64,000 bases of DNA from an uncultured Fretibacterium sp. GTDB lineage: Bacteria > Synergistota > Synergistia > Synergistales > Aminobacteriaceae. The DNA lies in NCBI GenBank assembly GCA_946186205.1, contig CAMHMH010000002.1:496001-560000 (forward strand), written 5' to 3'. This document shows positions 54,012 to 62,908 of the stretch, piece by piece. Numbering within the stretch: the stretch's first letter is position 1; the number at the start of each line of letters is the position of its first letter. The translations under genes and the position numbers were made by a program. Under the pieces are notes generated by a model that was not told the origin of the DNA, ran no database searches, and was given only the letters and a program-made list of their open reading frames with translations.

Positions 54012-54425
54012 TTGAACTTCATGAAATTCTTCGGATTCGAGAATGACGAAGACGATTACGACGACAGCGACGACTACAAAGAAGAACCGCGCAAAAAATC
54101 ACCCTCAAGAAAAGACTCATCGTCACGCCCGGCATCAGGCAACTCAAACGCGGGCGGAAAATTGATTCTCTTCAACGGCATAGCGTCAGACAGCGACAAA
54201 CGGAGACTCCGCGAGGCATTCAACAACGGCGCAATGATTCTCATAGACCTTCACACACTGAACCAGCGCGATTTTGACGAGGACGGGAAAGACTTCATAA
54301 CCTTCATGGGCGGTGTAGCCTTTGCGAGGAATGGTGAGCTTAGATTCATTGAGCCTGCGCAGTATCTTGTTACGCCGCGGTCTGACATGTTTGAAGTTTG
54401 GCCGGAAGGAGAGACTAACGAATGA
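54012..54425 (+). CDS. sepF: SepF cell-division protein
   Basis: The protein is 137 residues from a TTG (GGAGG upstream) and starts with an amphipathic helix (MNFMKFFGF), the membrane target of SepF. A long acidic then basic Ser-rich linker (10-48) follows. The DUF552 domain comes next (LILFNGIASDSDKRRLREAFNNGAMILIDL ... FITFMGGVAFARNGELRF). SepF bundles FtsZ filaments and can replace FtsA as the membrane anchor. It overlaps divIVA by four bases. Confidence 0.9.
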   Translation: MNFMKFFGFENDEDDYDDSDDYKEEPRKKSPSRKDSSSRPASGNSNAGGKLILFNGIASDSDKRRLREAFNNGAMILIDLHTLNQRDFDEDGKDFITFMGGVAFARNGELRFIEPAQYLVTPRSDMFEVWPEGETNE

Positions 54426-55249
54426 GCGACTTGCTGACAGCGAAAGATGTTGAAGTAAAAATTTTCAAGAAGGTGCGTTTCGGGGGATATTCAGTGCCTG
54501 AGGTTGAAGACTTTCTGAATCAGGTTGCGGATGATCTTGAAGCATACGTGACTCAGCTTGACGAAAAGGAAGCAAGGATACAGGAGCTTGAAGCGTTCGT
54601 GAAAAAGCAGGAGGCCATGACCGACGCAATAAAGGACGCATTGATTCAGGCACGCAAGGCCGCAAAAGACATGGAGGAGCAGGCACGCACTCAGACCGAG
54701 AAAATATTAGCCCAGGCTGAAGAGGAAGCAAAACAGCACGTAGCAGAAGCAGACGGACTCGTTCAGGCGCGAATCGATGAGGCTGAAAGGAAAGCAAACG
54801 ACATAATAGCACAGGCGAAAATCTCAGCTGAGGAAATCTCGCAGTCAACTCAGGACAAACGCGCACAGGCTGAATACTCACTCTCAAACATCGAGCAGGA
54901 GTTAGAGTCAAAACGCCGTGAAGCAGAGAGCAAAGCCAATGACATATTATCGTCAGCAAGAGAAGAGGCCAAAAAGATTCTTGGTGATGCCGAACGACAG
55001 ACAGCCGAATATGAGAGTCAGTTACGATTCCTGAGCCTTCAGAAGCAGCAGTTCCTGAAGGACGCATATTCACTCCTGATAGATTTTGGGAAGATCGTCG
55101 ACAACGCACAGGAAGAAATTGACGCAGAGATGGCAGACTTCCCGCCCTCAGAGCTTCCCGCAGACAACCGCGACATTCAGACATTCAGCATTTCACCGAA
55201 GCCGGAAGAATCCGCCGGGACTGTGAATGATAAAGCAAACGAGGAATAA
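54422..55249 (+). CDS. divIVA: DivIVA-family protein
   Basis: This 275-residue protein has an N-terminal DivIVA lipid-binding domain (about 1-60) with VRFGGYSVPEVEDFLNQVADDLE. A long Ala/Glu/Lys-rich coiled coil (60-220) and an acidic Pro/Ser tail follow. DivIVA binds curved membrane and recruits division or polar-growth factors. It lies between sepF and recG with overlaps on both sides (4 and 23 bases), so the proteins are made together. Confidence 0.9.
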   Translation: MSDLLTAKDVEVKIFKKVRFGGYSVPEVEDFLNQVADDLEAYVTQLDEKEARIQELEAFVKKQEAMTDAIKDALIQARKAAKDMEEQARTQTEKILAQAEEEAKQHVAEADGLVQARIDEAERKANDIIAQAKISAEEISQSTQDKRAQAEYSLSNIEQELESKRREAESKANDILSSAREEAKKILGDAERQTAEYESQLRFLSLQKQQFLKDAYSLLIDFGKIVDNAQEEIDAEMADFPPSELPADNRDIQTFSISPKPEESAGTVNDKANEE

Positions 55250-57290
55250 ACCCCGGCTTGATTCACCCGTAACAATTCTCGCAGGAGTCGGCCCGAAAAA
55301 AGCTGAGGCGTTCGCAAAACTCGGAGTGTTTACGCTTGAGGATCTCTTTTTCCTTATGCCGCGGCGTTATGAGGACAGGAGATTCCCCAAGCCCTTGGCG
55401 CAGCTTCAGCCGGGTAACACAGAATGCGCCGTCGCTGTTGTCTCTGAGATTGGCTGCCGCAACGGACGTACGGAAGCAATAATTTCTGATGAGTCAGGTA
55501 TCGCCCGCGTTGTTTGGTTCACTGAGAGAATCGGCGAATTTGTGCGTAAAGGAATGAGGCTCGCACTTTACGGACAAATCAGCGATCACTACATCGAGCC
55601 GCAATTCACTCACCCGGAGTTTGAGATACTATACAGGAACAAAACTCCGACATTAATCGGCAGAATCTTTCCCATTTACCCCGCAACAGCCGCCCTTACT
55701 CAGAGGGAAATAAAGAAATTTGCAGACACCGCGCTTGATACTTACTCCGAGTCATGCCTCAAAGATTTTCTCCCTTCACGAATCCTTAAGCACTACAAGA
55801 TGATGACGCTTCAAGAAGCCGTAAAGACTATACATAATCCTGCTGACGAGAAAGCATTTATTCGCGCAAGAAACAGGCTCTCGTTCAACGAATTGTTTTT
55901 GCTTCAGGCGGGAGTCATAATGCGGAGAAGGTCATTCACCGGGAAATATCACGCTGACGTTCTCAGGCCGGGGAAAATTTTTGCGAAGTTTGAAGCCGGA
56001 CTCCCATTCAGGATGACGGACGCTCAAAGAATATCAGTCTACGAAATTTTGCAGGACATCGAGAAGCCGTACCCTATGAACCGTTTATTGCAGGGCGACG
56101 TAGGATCAGGCAAGACTATTGTAGCAGTGTTCGCGATGCTGGCGGCGTTTGATTCGGGCGTTCAGTCCGCGTTCATGGCACCCACGGAAATTCTTGCTCA
56201 GCAGCACTATATGAGCCTGAAGAAATTTCTTGACCCTCTCGGAGTTAAGACCGCACTATTAACAGGAAGCCTCAAAGCCTCGGAGCGTTCAGAAATTCTT
56301 GCCGGGCTTGCTGACGGAAGCATAAATATAGCTGTCGGGACTCATGCTTTGTTCTCAGAGGGCGTAACGTTTAAGAATCTCTCACTCGCTGTTGTTGACG
56401 AGCAGCACAGATTCGGAGTCCTTCAGAGAGGGAGTCTCACAGCAAAAGCTACAGCCCCTCACGTTCTGGCCATGACCGCAACACCAATCCCCCGAACGCT
56501 GATAATGTCGATATACGGAGATCTTGAAGTCTCGACGCTTAACGAAATGCCCAAAGGACGAAAGAAGATAATCACAAAAGCACTTACACCGCCGGAATCC
56601 AAAAAAGTTTTCGGAATGATTCGCGAGGAAGTCAGCAAAGGACACCAAATTTATTGGGTATGTCCCGTAATCGATGAGAGCGAACTAGATTTAACCAGCG
56701 TAACACAAGCTCATGATATGCTGAGGGAAAAACTCCCTGAGATGAGAGCCGCTATACTTCATGGCCGTATGAGTGCTGACGAGAAATCACAGATAATGAA
56801 TGAGTTTTCAGCCGGGCATATTGATATTCTCATCGCAACGACGGTGATAGAAGTCGGCGTTGATGTCCCTAACGCATCAATGATAATCATACAGGACGCG
56901 GGTCAGTTCGGACTCTCGCAGCTCCATCAGTTACGGGGGAGAGTCGGACGCGGGAAGGCTCAAAGTTTCTGCGTGCTTCTTGAGAACGGCGACATATCAG
57001 ACTCAGGGCGTGAAAGAGTTTCGGCGATGGTTGAAACTTCTGACGGGTTCGAGCTTTCGGAGCGTGATTTGATTCAGAGAGGGCCGGGGGAAATCTGCGG
57101 GACTCATCAGCACGGTGTTACGGATTTCAAGGTAGCCGATTTGATTCGTGATGAAAAGATTCTGACTCTTGCGCGCGATGAGGCAAAGAAACTTCTTGAT
57201 GATGATCCTGATTTGAGCGGTGAGCCTAATCTCAAGAGTGAAATTTTACGGAAGCTCGGCGGAGTCTTGGAGCTTGCAATAACATCATGA
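55227..57290 (+). CDS. recG: ATP-dependent DNA helicase RecG
   Basis: This 687-residue superfamily 2 helicase regresses stalled replication forks. It has an N-terminal wedge/OB domain (LAGVGPKKAEAFAKLGVFTLEDLFFLMPRRYEDRR), the Walker A loop LQGDVGSGKT, the DEQH box VVDEQHRFGVLQR, TATPIPRTL and the motif VI region QLRGRVGRGKAQSFC. Length is normal. The start overlaps divIVA by 23 bases. A downstream in-frame Met would cut into the wedge, so the early ATG is kept. Confidence 0.96.
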   Translation: MIKQTRNKPRLDSPVTILAGVGPKKAEAFAKLGVFTLEDLFFLMPRRYEDRRFPKPLAQLQPGNTECAVAVVSEIGCRNGRTEAIISDESGIARVVWFTERIGEFVRKGMRLALYGQISDHYIEPQFTHPEFEILYRNKTPTLIGRIFPIYPATAALTQREIKKFADTALDTYSESCLKDFLPSRILKHYKMMTLQEAVKTIHNPADEKAFIRARNRLSFNELFLLQAGVIMRRRSFTGKYHADVLRPGKIFAKFEAGLPFRMTDAQRISVYEILQDIEKPYPMNRLLQGDVGSGKTIVAVFAMLAAFDSGVQSAFMAPTEILAQQHYMSLKKFLDPLGVKTALLTGSLKASERSEILAGLADGSINIAVGTHALFSEGVTFKNLSLAVVDEQHRFGVLQRGSLTAKATAPHVLAMTATPIPRTLIMSIYGDLEVSTLNEMPKGRKKIITKALTPPESKKVFGMIREEVSKGHQIYWVCPVIDESELDLTSVTQAHDMLREKLPEMRAAILHGRMSADEKSQIMNEFSAGHIDILIATTVIEVGVDVPNASMIIIQDAGQFGLSQLHQLRGRVGRGKAQSFCVLLENGDISDSGRERVSAMVETSDGFELSERDLIQRGPGEICGTHQHGVTDFKVADLIRDEKILTLARDEAKKLLDDDPDLSGEPNLKSEILRKLGGVLELAITS

Positions 57291-57727
57291 AGTCTTGGGA
57301 AGAACTTATTGACCCGGAAAAAGACCCGGACAAAGAATCGCGTGAGAAATTTTTCGGTTACCTTTTGCGCCGGCCATGCACACAGAAGCAGGCGCGTGAA
57401 TATCTGAGCAAGAAAAAACTTCCTGAGAGTCTTATTGACGAGGCAATAGATTCGGGACTGATTGATGATTTTGCGTTTGCGGTGCTTTTTGCTGAAGGCC
57501 ATTTGCGATGGGGCAACATGAAAATTTCGTATGAGCTTTCGAGGCGGGGAGTCTCCCGTGAAGATATAAGCCTTGCGCTTGATGAGATTGCTGACGAGTC
57601 AGAAAGGGCGCGTGAATTTGCTGACGGATTGCGCGAGTCCGGGATTGAAGACAGGAAAATAAAATCGCGGCTTATTTCTCGCGGCTTCACAAACAGGGCA
57701 GTTAATGAGGCACTAAGGGAGGAATAA
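57287..57727 (+). CDS. recX: RecX family regulatory protein
   Basis: This 146-residue three-helix-repeat protein has the RecX pattern: LLRRPCTQKQAREYLSKKKLPESLIDEAIDSGLIDDFAFA in the first half and RGFTNRAVNEAL at the end. RecX limits RecA filaments and so moderates recombination and the SOS response. It overlaps recG by four bases. No recA is in the window, so regulation would act on a distant gene. Confidence 0.88.
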   Translation: MKSWEELIDPEKDPDKESREKFFGYLLRRPCTQKQAREYLSKKKLPESLIDEAIDSGLIDDFAFAVLFAEGHLRWGNMKISYELSRRGVSREDISLALDEIADESERAREFADGLRESGIEDRKIKSRLISRGFTNRAVNEALREE

Positions 57728-58086
57728 TGATGAGAAAGAAATTAACGTTTGAAGAGCTTGCAGAAAAAACACTGAAATTATTAGCTGAACATGATTTCCC
57801 AGTCCGTGCAGCGTTCGACATTCCAGGCACAAAGAATGAAGCGGGGCTTTACGTTGTGAAAGATTTATTGACACCGGGATTTTTCCGCTTTGAGATTCAC
57901 GCGGGCAGACTCAGTTCACAGTACACTACATACCACACGAATCCCGGAAAATCAGAGCAGGAACTCAGAGACGAGATCAGGAAATACATTGCCGACAAAA
58001 ACGAGATAAGCAGGATATGCGCCGAGATAAAAGAACTTAGCGACTCAGTTGACGACAAAGAGGGAGAATTTCCGAGCGACTACTAA
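57727..58086 (+). CDS. Hypothetical protein, 119 residues
   Basis: The start overlaps the recX stop by one base. The protein is alpha/beta, with a helical N-terminus (EELAEKTLKLLAEHDF), strands in the middle (AGLYVVKDLLTPGFFRFEIHAG) and a helical acidic C-terminus ending EGEFPSDY. There is no Cys, no membrane segment and no recognisable motif. It is the last gene of the long rightward run from folE2 or earlier to the terminator at 58136-58166. Confidence 0.65.
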   Translation: MMRKKLTFEELAEKTLKLLAEHDFPVRAAFDIPGTKNEAGLYVVKDLLTPGFFRFEIHAGRLSSQYTTYHTNPGKSEQELRDEIRKYIADKNEISRICAEIKELSDSVDDKEGEFPSDY

Positions 58087-58135
58087 AATTTTTGCGTATC
58101 AATTTTCAGACCCCGCAGACTCAATCACAAAATAA

Positions 58136-58170
58136 AATCCCCCTCACCATTACAGCAAAGGGGATTCATT
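58136..58170. terminator. Bidirectional terminator between the recX run and the FMN oxidoreductase gene
   Basis: AATCCCC (58136-58142) pairs with GGGGATT (58160-58166). A-rich sequence lies on the left and CATTTT on the right, so it can serve both converging transcripts. Confidence 0.75.
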
Positions 58171-58177
58171 TTCCTTC

Positions 58178-59257
58178 TTACGCGAATAGCTCCGAGATAA
58201 TATCAGCTACCCTTTCTACTTTGTTCACCTTCACGACGTTTGAGCCGCAGAAGAATAACCCTGTCTCCCAGTTCCCGACTTGTGCGTCAACCAACGCCGC
58301 CGCAATGCAGAATGTCTCCTTTGTCTTACGATAGCGGCAATGACTCAGACAGTTCGCGAAACATGGTTTGCTTTCTACGCTGCCTTCTAGATATTTCGCC
58401 ACAAATGGATTCTTTATCGCCCGGCCCGGCAAACCTGCGGGGCTGTGAATGAGTACAACGTCTTCTTCCTTCGCGTCAATATATGCCTGCTTGAATCTGT
58501 CTGACGCATCGCCTTCAACCGTACACGCAAAACGAGTCCCCATTTGCACGCCCGAAGCACCAAGCGCAAACACCCTCTCAAGGTCTGACCTGTCCCAGAT
58601 ACCTCCGGCCGCTATCACGGGTATGTCGCTCTTCATTTCGTCATGAACATAACGCACAACATCAGGCACAGCATTTTCGAGTCGCAGCGCAGGGTCATAA
58701 ACTTGTTCGATCGTCATCGCTCCCAAATGCCCACCGGCTGTAGCTGGCTCCTCAACAACAAACGCATCGGGGACTCGGTGATACTTTTTCTCCCAGTGCC
58801 TTGTTATGAGGCTCGCTGCTTTTGCTGATGAGACTATCGGAACGAGTGCGACATCGGGAAAATCTTTCGTGTAGTCAGGAAGTCTCAGAGGAAGTCCCGC
58901 ACCCGATATGATTATGTCCGCTCCTCCTTCTGCTGACGAACGCACCTGCCTGTCGTAGTCCGTCAATGCCACCATGCAGTTCACCGCTATTATTCCTTCA
59001 GGGCCGGCGATTGATTTTGCTTTCGAGATTGCTTCCTTGATTACGATCTCGTTCACGTCAAAATAGTTATGCTTCTCTACCTGGAACAAGGGCGAGTCAT
59101 GCGCGAGTCCGACGCTCGCAATTGTCCCTATTCCGCCGTTCTTCGCAACATGGCCGGCTAAGTTCGGCCCGGATATATCGACTCCCATTCCCCCCTGTAT
59201 TAATGGGTACTTGGGCTTGTATTTCCCTATCTTTAATACAGGCATGGCTTCTTTCAA
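58178..59257 (-). CDS. Nitronate monooxygenase / enoyl-reductase-like FMN protein
   Basis: About 359 residues. The TTG at 59257 has AAAGGTG upstream, whereas the ATG at 59275 lies before that SD. The TIM-barrel NPD/FabK family shows PLIQGGMGVDISGPNLAGHVAKNGGIGTIASVG, FVVEEPATAGGHLG and IPVIAAGGIWDRSDLERVFALGASGVQMGTRF, the last being the FMN phosphate site. A Cys-rich segment (PCFANCLSHCRYRKTKETFC, about 320) near the C-terminus may bind a metal or cluster. The family includes nitronate monooxygenases and FabK, and which applies is not clear. Confidence 0.88.
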   Translation of the reverse strand: MKEAMPVLKIGKYKPKYPLIQGGMGVDISGPNLAGHVAKNGGIGTIASVGLAHDSPLFQVEKHNYFDVNEIVIKEAISKAKSIAGPEGIIAVNCMVALTDYDRQVRSSAEGGADIIISGAGLPLRLPDYTKDFPDVALVPIVSSAKAASLITRHWEKKYHRVPDAFVVEEPATAGGHLGAMTIEQVYDPALRLENAVPDVVRYVHDEMKSDIPVIAAGGIWDRSDLERVFALGASGVQMGTRFACTVEGDASDRFKQAYIDAKEEDVVLIHSPAGLPGRAIKNPFVAKYLEGSVESKPCFANCLSHCRYRKTKETFCIAAALVDAQVGNWETGLFFCGSNVVKVNKVERVADIISELFA

Positions 59258-59338
59258 CTTGAGCACACCTTTCATTTTGTGATAATTACACAGAGTATAT
59301 CACGCTGAATCCGATTCGCTATGAGTGATTGAGCGTGT

Positions 59339-60715
59339 TTATACCCGTTTGAGACTCACAGTGAAGCAAGTGCCTTCTCCCTTTTTGCTGACCGCTGAAA
59401 TTTTCCCCCCGTGAGCCTCAACTGTAGCCTTCACGATAGCGAGTCCGACTCCGCTTCCGCCCGTAACCCTCGCGCGGGACTCATCAGCTCGCCAGAAACG
59501 CTCAAAGATATTCGGCAGGTCTTCAGGAGCGATTCCGATTCCAGTATCAGCAACTTCAATCACAGCTTCATCATCACGAGCATAAAGCCTCAGCGTAACA
59601 TTCCCGCCCTTGTCAGTGTATCGCATAGCATTGGACAGCAGGTTGTCGATTACATGACGGAATTTTTCGCGGTCAATCTCGCACGTTACACTCTCAAGTT
59701 CAGACGCTAAATTTATTCCTTCCTTCGTGAAAACGGGCTTGAAACTCTCTGCTACATACTCAAGAAATTTTTTCATGTCCGTAACCTCAAGATTCAATCT
59801 CAGAGTCTCGCCTTCAATCCGCGACAATACATCTATGTTCCCGATCAAGTCCGCGAGTCTCGTCATCTCATTCACGCACAGAGTCAGACGTTCGGGAGTC
59901 GGCTCCAGTATTCCGTCAGCAATCGCTTCAATCTGAGTCCTTGTTACTGTGAGGGGAGTCCGCAGCTCATGAGCAACATCAACCATCAAACGCCGCCGCA
60001 ATTTTTCCTGACCCGCTAATGAACGTCCGAGATCTTCAACGCCCCGCGACAATGCGTCAAGCTCCCGGATTCCTATGGGCTTTGCTTCCTCGTGAACGTC
60101 ATAATCCCCCCGCGCAATATTTTTCGTCCTCTCTATCGCATGTATCACAGGACGGCTCAATCTCCCGGCTACGAAATATCCCAAGCCGCAAGCAAACAGT
60201 ATCATCACGAACGCTCCCGAAAGCGTGTACTGAACAAGATACGATATGAACGATGTCTCATAGCGTCCCGAAGGTATACGGCGTTCAATTTCGAGTCGTC
60301 CCGCGCCCCCCGGAAGTTTCACCGTTATGTGCTCTGTAGGCGATGCGGTTTCAGGCGGCCGGTCTTCCTGCGAGCCTCTGTGCGTTTTTCTGTGCATTCG
60401 CATTGACATGGGAAGGAGCGTATATACTTCACGGCCCTGCGCGTCAATGAGTGAGATTGTCATTGCTGCCCATTGCGGAGCCGGTCTCAGTATGTCCATC
60501 ACTCTGCGGGGATTCCAGACTCTTCCCTCCTCATGAAACAATGCCGACAATGACTCGCCGAGATTCTGCAAGTCCGCCTGCCTCCGCTGTATCTGGTACT
60601 TTCTGAAGCCGTCAACACTGAGCTTCAGTCCCAGAATCGGAACGACAATTCCCGCAAAGACAGCGAGAATCACATAAAGCATAAGGAAATGAGTCCGCAG
60701 AGATCTACTTCTCAT
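59339..60715 (-). CDS. Sensor histidine kinase, BaeS/CpxA-like architecture
   Basis: This 458-residue kinase has membrane segments at about 10-30 and 163-185 flanking a periplasmic sensor of about 130 residues. A HAMP domain (186-238), the phospho-acceptor His249 in VDVAHELRTPL, and an ATPase domain with N box, DTGIGI and GGSGVGLAIV follow. The sensor contains a Met/His-rich patch (PMSMRMHRKTH, about 102-112), which could bind metal. The start overlaps the response-regulator stop by 11 bases. The pair is divergent from three small secreted proteins, which are its likely targets. Confidence 0.93.
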   Translation of the reverse strand: MRSRSLRTHFLMLYVILAVFAGIVVPILGLKLSVDGFRKYQIQRRQADLQNLGESLSALFHEEGRVWNPRRVMDILRPAPQWAAMTISLIDAQGREVYTLLPMSMRMHRKTHRGSQEDRPPETASPTEHITVKLPGGAGRLEIERRIPSGRYETSFISYLVQYTLSGAFVMILFACGLGYFVAGRLSRPVIHAIERTKNIARGDYDVHEEAKPIGIRELDALSRGVEDLGRSLAGQEKLRRRLMVDVAHELRTPLTVTRTQIEAIADGILEPTPERLTLCVNEMTRLADLIGNIDVLSRIEGETLRLNLEVTDMKKFLEYVAESFKPVFTKEGINLASELESVTCEIDREKFRHVIDNLLSNAMRYTDKGGNVTLRLYARDDEAVIEVADTGIGIAPEDLPNIFERFWRADESRARVTGGSGVGLAIVKATVEAHGGKISAVSKKGEGTCFTVSLKRV

Positions 60716-61388
60716 CGTCGAACCTGTAGCCGAATCCGTAAATAGTTTTTATCCATCCGTTTTCATGGCCGGGTTCAGCGAGCTTCTTTCGCAAGTTCTT
60801 CACGTAGGTGTCTATCGTCCTGTCGAAACCGTCATAATCATCACCGAGCGCGGAGCGTATAATCTCGTCCCTTGACCATGTGCGAATCGGTTTTGACGCG
60901 AGAGTCGAGAAGATGAGGAACTCACTTTTTGTTACGGGTATAGATTTTCCGTCCTTCCGTATTTCGACTCGCTCCGGGTCAATCTCTATTCTTCCGTCAG
61001 CAAAGAACCCCGACGCTATGTTGTCCCTTGAGGCTGACGGGCGTAACTGTGCGCGTATTCTTGCCATCAACACACGCGGGCTGAAGGGCTTCGGCACGTA
61101 ATCATTTGCGCCGGAATCGAGACCGTAAACCACATCCGACTCGCCTGTTTTCGCAGTGAGCATTATTATCGGGACTTGTGATTTCTCGCGTATACGTCTG
61201 CAAACTTCCTCGCCTGAAAGTTTCGGGAGCATGAGATCGAGCACAACAAGTGAAATCTCATCGCGGTCAAAAATTTCGAGGGCTGACAATCCGTCTGAAG
61301 CTGTTACTGTGTCATAGCCTTCACGCTTTGCATATGCGCTCACAACTTCAGCGATTGATGATTCGTCTTCAACAATTAATATCTTCAC
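60705..61388 (-). CDS. OmpR/PhoB-family response regulator
   Basis: The protein has 227 residues from GTG 61388, with GAAAGGAG upstream. The receiver domain has the acidic pair Glu7-Asp8, the phospho-acceptor Asp51 in VVLDLMLP, a Thr in MLTAKTGES and Lys in VPKPFSP. The winged-helix domain (about 125-227) ends with YVKNLRKKL and TIYGFGYRF. It pairs with the downstream kinase. The upstream ATG at 61430 lies before the SD and is rejected. The roughly 100-base divergent region towards 61489 would hold its binding sites. Confidence 0.95.
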   Translation of the reverse strand: MKILIVEDESSIAEVVSAYAKREGYDTVTASDGLSALEIFDRDEISLVVLDLMLPKLSGEEVCRRIREKSQVPIIMLTAKTGESDVVYGLDSGANDYVPKPFSPRVLMARIRAQLRPSASRDNIASGFFADGRIEIDPERVEIRKDGKSIPVTKSEFLIFSTLASKPIRTWSRDEIIRSALGDDYDGFDRTIDTYVKNLRKKLAEPGHENGWIKTIYGFGYRFDDEK

Positions 61389-61488
61389 GGTAAAAATTCT
61401 CCTTTCACAGAAAATATAGATTGATTTCATACCGCGTTCACAATCAGGGATTATTCTATCAGCGTTGAAACAAGGAGGTAAACACGAG

Positions 61489-61854
61489 ATGAAGAAAACG
61501 AAAATTGCAGCAGCGTTGATGATAATGACAGCCGGAAGCGTATTGCTCGCAGGGAATACAGCAGGAGCAGAAGAGGTTAAAGCGTCGAGACATCACGGAC
61601 ATATGCCCCCTCCGCGTGAGTTCAGAGAGCCTCCGCACCACGGGCCGCACAACCCTCCGCCGCCCCCGCACGAATGGAGAGGTCATCCGCACCACGGACC
61701 GCACAACCCGCCGCCGCCGCCTGAATGGAGAGGTCATCCGCACCACGGACCGCACAACCCGCCGCCGCCGCACCATCACGGGCCGCATAACCCGCCTCCG
61801 CCACATCACAGAGGGCCTCACGGAAGGGACATAGGAGTCGAACCGCGCTGGTAA
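61489..61854 (+). CDS. Small secreted His/Pro-rich protein
   Basis: The protein has 121 residues from ATG 61489, seven bases after AAGGAGGT, with a clear signal peptide (MKKTKIAAALMIMTAGSVLLAGNTAGA). The mature part is nearly all His, Pro, Gly, Asn and Arg, with repeated HHGPHNPPPP and EWRGHP units. It contains about two dozen His residues and no Cys. It ends IGVEPRW. Such low-complexity His-rich periplasmic proteins can bind Ni, Zn or Cu. It is divergent from a two-component system with a Met/His patch in the sensor. The function as metal buffer is inference. Confidence 0.8.
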   Translation: MKKTKIAAALMIMTAGSVLLAGNTAGAEEVKASRHHGHMPPPREFREPPHHGPHNPPPPPHEWRGHPHHGPHNPPPPPEWRGHPHHGPHNPPPPHHHGPHNPPPPHHRGPHGRDIGVEPRW

Positions 61855-61891
61855 AATATAGGGAGCAAAACCGAAAGGAGAAATACATATC

Positions 61892-62218
61892 ATGAAGAGA
61901 GCATTAGCAGCAGGATTAATATTAGCGGGAATAATCGCAGTATCGGGAACATCATTAGCAGAAGCAAAAGCGGTCCAGAACATTCACGAAATGAGAGAAA
62001 AGGCTAACCTCAGCAAGCAGAGACCGCTCGAACCGCCGAGAGATTTTGACGGAAAACGCCCGCCGATGATGAGCAGAGACCGCAGACCCGATGACAGGCA
62101 TTACGGAAGCAAGCCCGACAGAAGACCGTCGAGACCGCCGCGTTCAGGAGACAGGAGACCGCCGGAATTTGACAGACAGCCCGCACAGCTTCAGCGCGGA
62201 GTAGAGTCACCATGGTAA
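61892..62218 (+). CDS. Small secreted Arg/Pro/Asp-rich protein
   Basis: This 108-residue protein has a signal peptide (MKRALAAGLILAGIIAVSGTSLA) and a disordered mature chain rich in Arg, Pro and Asp (RPPMMSRDRRPDD, KPDRRPSRPPRSGDRRPP). Its last residues, RGVESPW, echo the IGVEPRW end of the previous gene. This suggests that the two are related or share a C-terminal signal. AAAGGAG precedes the ATG. It overlaps the possible GTG/ATG region of the next gene only slightly. Confidence 0.75.
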   Translation: MKRALAAGLILAGIIAVSGTSLAEAKAVQNIHEMREKANLSKQRPLEPPRDFDGKRPPMMSRDRRPDDRHYGSKPDRRPSRPPRSGDRRPPEFDRQPAQLQRGVESPW

Positions 62219-62241
62219 ACACAAAAGGAGGAAACATAATC

Positions 62242-62745
62242 ATGAAGAAAGTATTAGCACTCGCATTAGCACTCGCAGTTTGCATAGCCGGTACAGCACT
62301 CGCAGAACAGACCGGAAGGAACGCAAGACATCCCGCACCCGCAAGAATGAATCAGCCGACGCAGCAGAGAATGAACCGTCCCGAAATGCCCGGCCATGAT
62401 TCACCCCGCGCACCTGGAGCAAAACGGAGCAGAACATTCACGCCCGACATGCCCAAAGAGATCCGCGAGAAGTCAGCAGAACTCGCAAAGCTCAGAATAG
62501 ACCTTGAAGAGGCAATGACATCACGCCCGCTGAACAGGGAGAAGGCTCTTGACGTTCACGCGAAAATTCAGAAGGTCAAGCAGGAGATTGAGACGTGGAG
62601 ATTCACTCAGAGGCTTGAGAGAATAGAGGCAAGACAGAAGAAGGGACTCTCTCCCGCTCCTGAAAACGAAAAGTTATCGCCCGCAGAAAATCCCGCGCCT
62701 GAAGAGAAAGCAATGACTCCTGATGATGATGACGATGACGACTAG
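62242..62745 (+). CDS. Small secreted Spy/ZraP-like protein
   Basis: The protein has 167 residues from ATG 62242 (AAAGGAGG upstream; the in-frame ATG 62212 lies before that SD), with a signal peptide (MKKVLALALALAVCIAGTALA). Residues about 75-135 form a helical hairpin (EIREKSAELAKLRIDLEEAM ... AKIQKVKQEIETWRFTQRLERI) like the Spy/CpxP/ZraP family. Those are periplasmic chaperones or zinc-binding sensors of envelope two-component systems. The chain ends with seven Asp residues. With the Cpx/Bae-like kinase nearby, an envelope-stress or metal role is plausible. Confidence 0.75.
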   Translation: MKKVLALALALAVCIAGTALAEQTGRNARHPAPARMNQPTQQRMNRPEMPGHDSPRAPGAKRSRTFTPDMPKEIREKSAELAKLRIDLEEAMTSRPLNREKALDVHAKIQKVKQEIETWRFTQRLERIEARQKKGLSPAPENEKLSPAENPAPEEKAMTPDDDDDDD

Positions 62746-62790
62746 AGGAAGCAATATTGCTTAAATGCACATAACTAATACATTGCCTTG

Positions 62791-62826
62791 TCCCCCCGGT
62801 TTGAAAGACAGCCGGGGGATTTTTTT
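62791..62826 (+). terminator. Terminator after the secreted-protein operon
   Basis: CCCCCGG pairs with CCGGGGG across a 12-base loop (62792-62819), followed by seven T. Confidence 0.9.
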
Positions 62827-62843
62827 GCGCGCCTGGAAAATTC

Positions 62844-62872
62844 TTGAAAAAAAAAATGTACGCTAGAATTAT
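62844..62872 (+). promoter_or_regulatory. Possible promoter of the last gene
   Basis: TTGAAA (62844-62849) and AATTAT (62867-62872) are 17 bases apart, with a run of ten A overlapping the -35 end. The -10 sequence matches that proposed for the aromatic leader. Confidence 0.45.
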
Positions 62873-62908
62873 TACAGTCCCACAAAATAACAAAAGGAGG
62901 CTGAAAGA

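Noticed and set aside
54465-55184. 239-residue minus-strand ORF inside divIVA
   Set aside because: It is the complement of the Ala/Glu-rich coiled coil. There is no start signal or domain.
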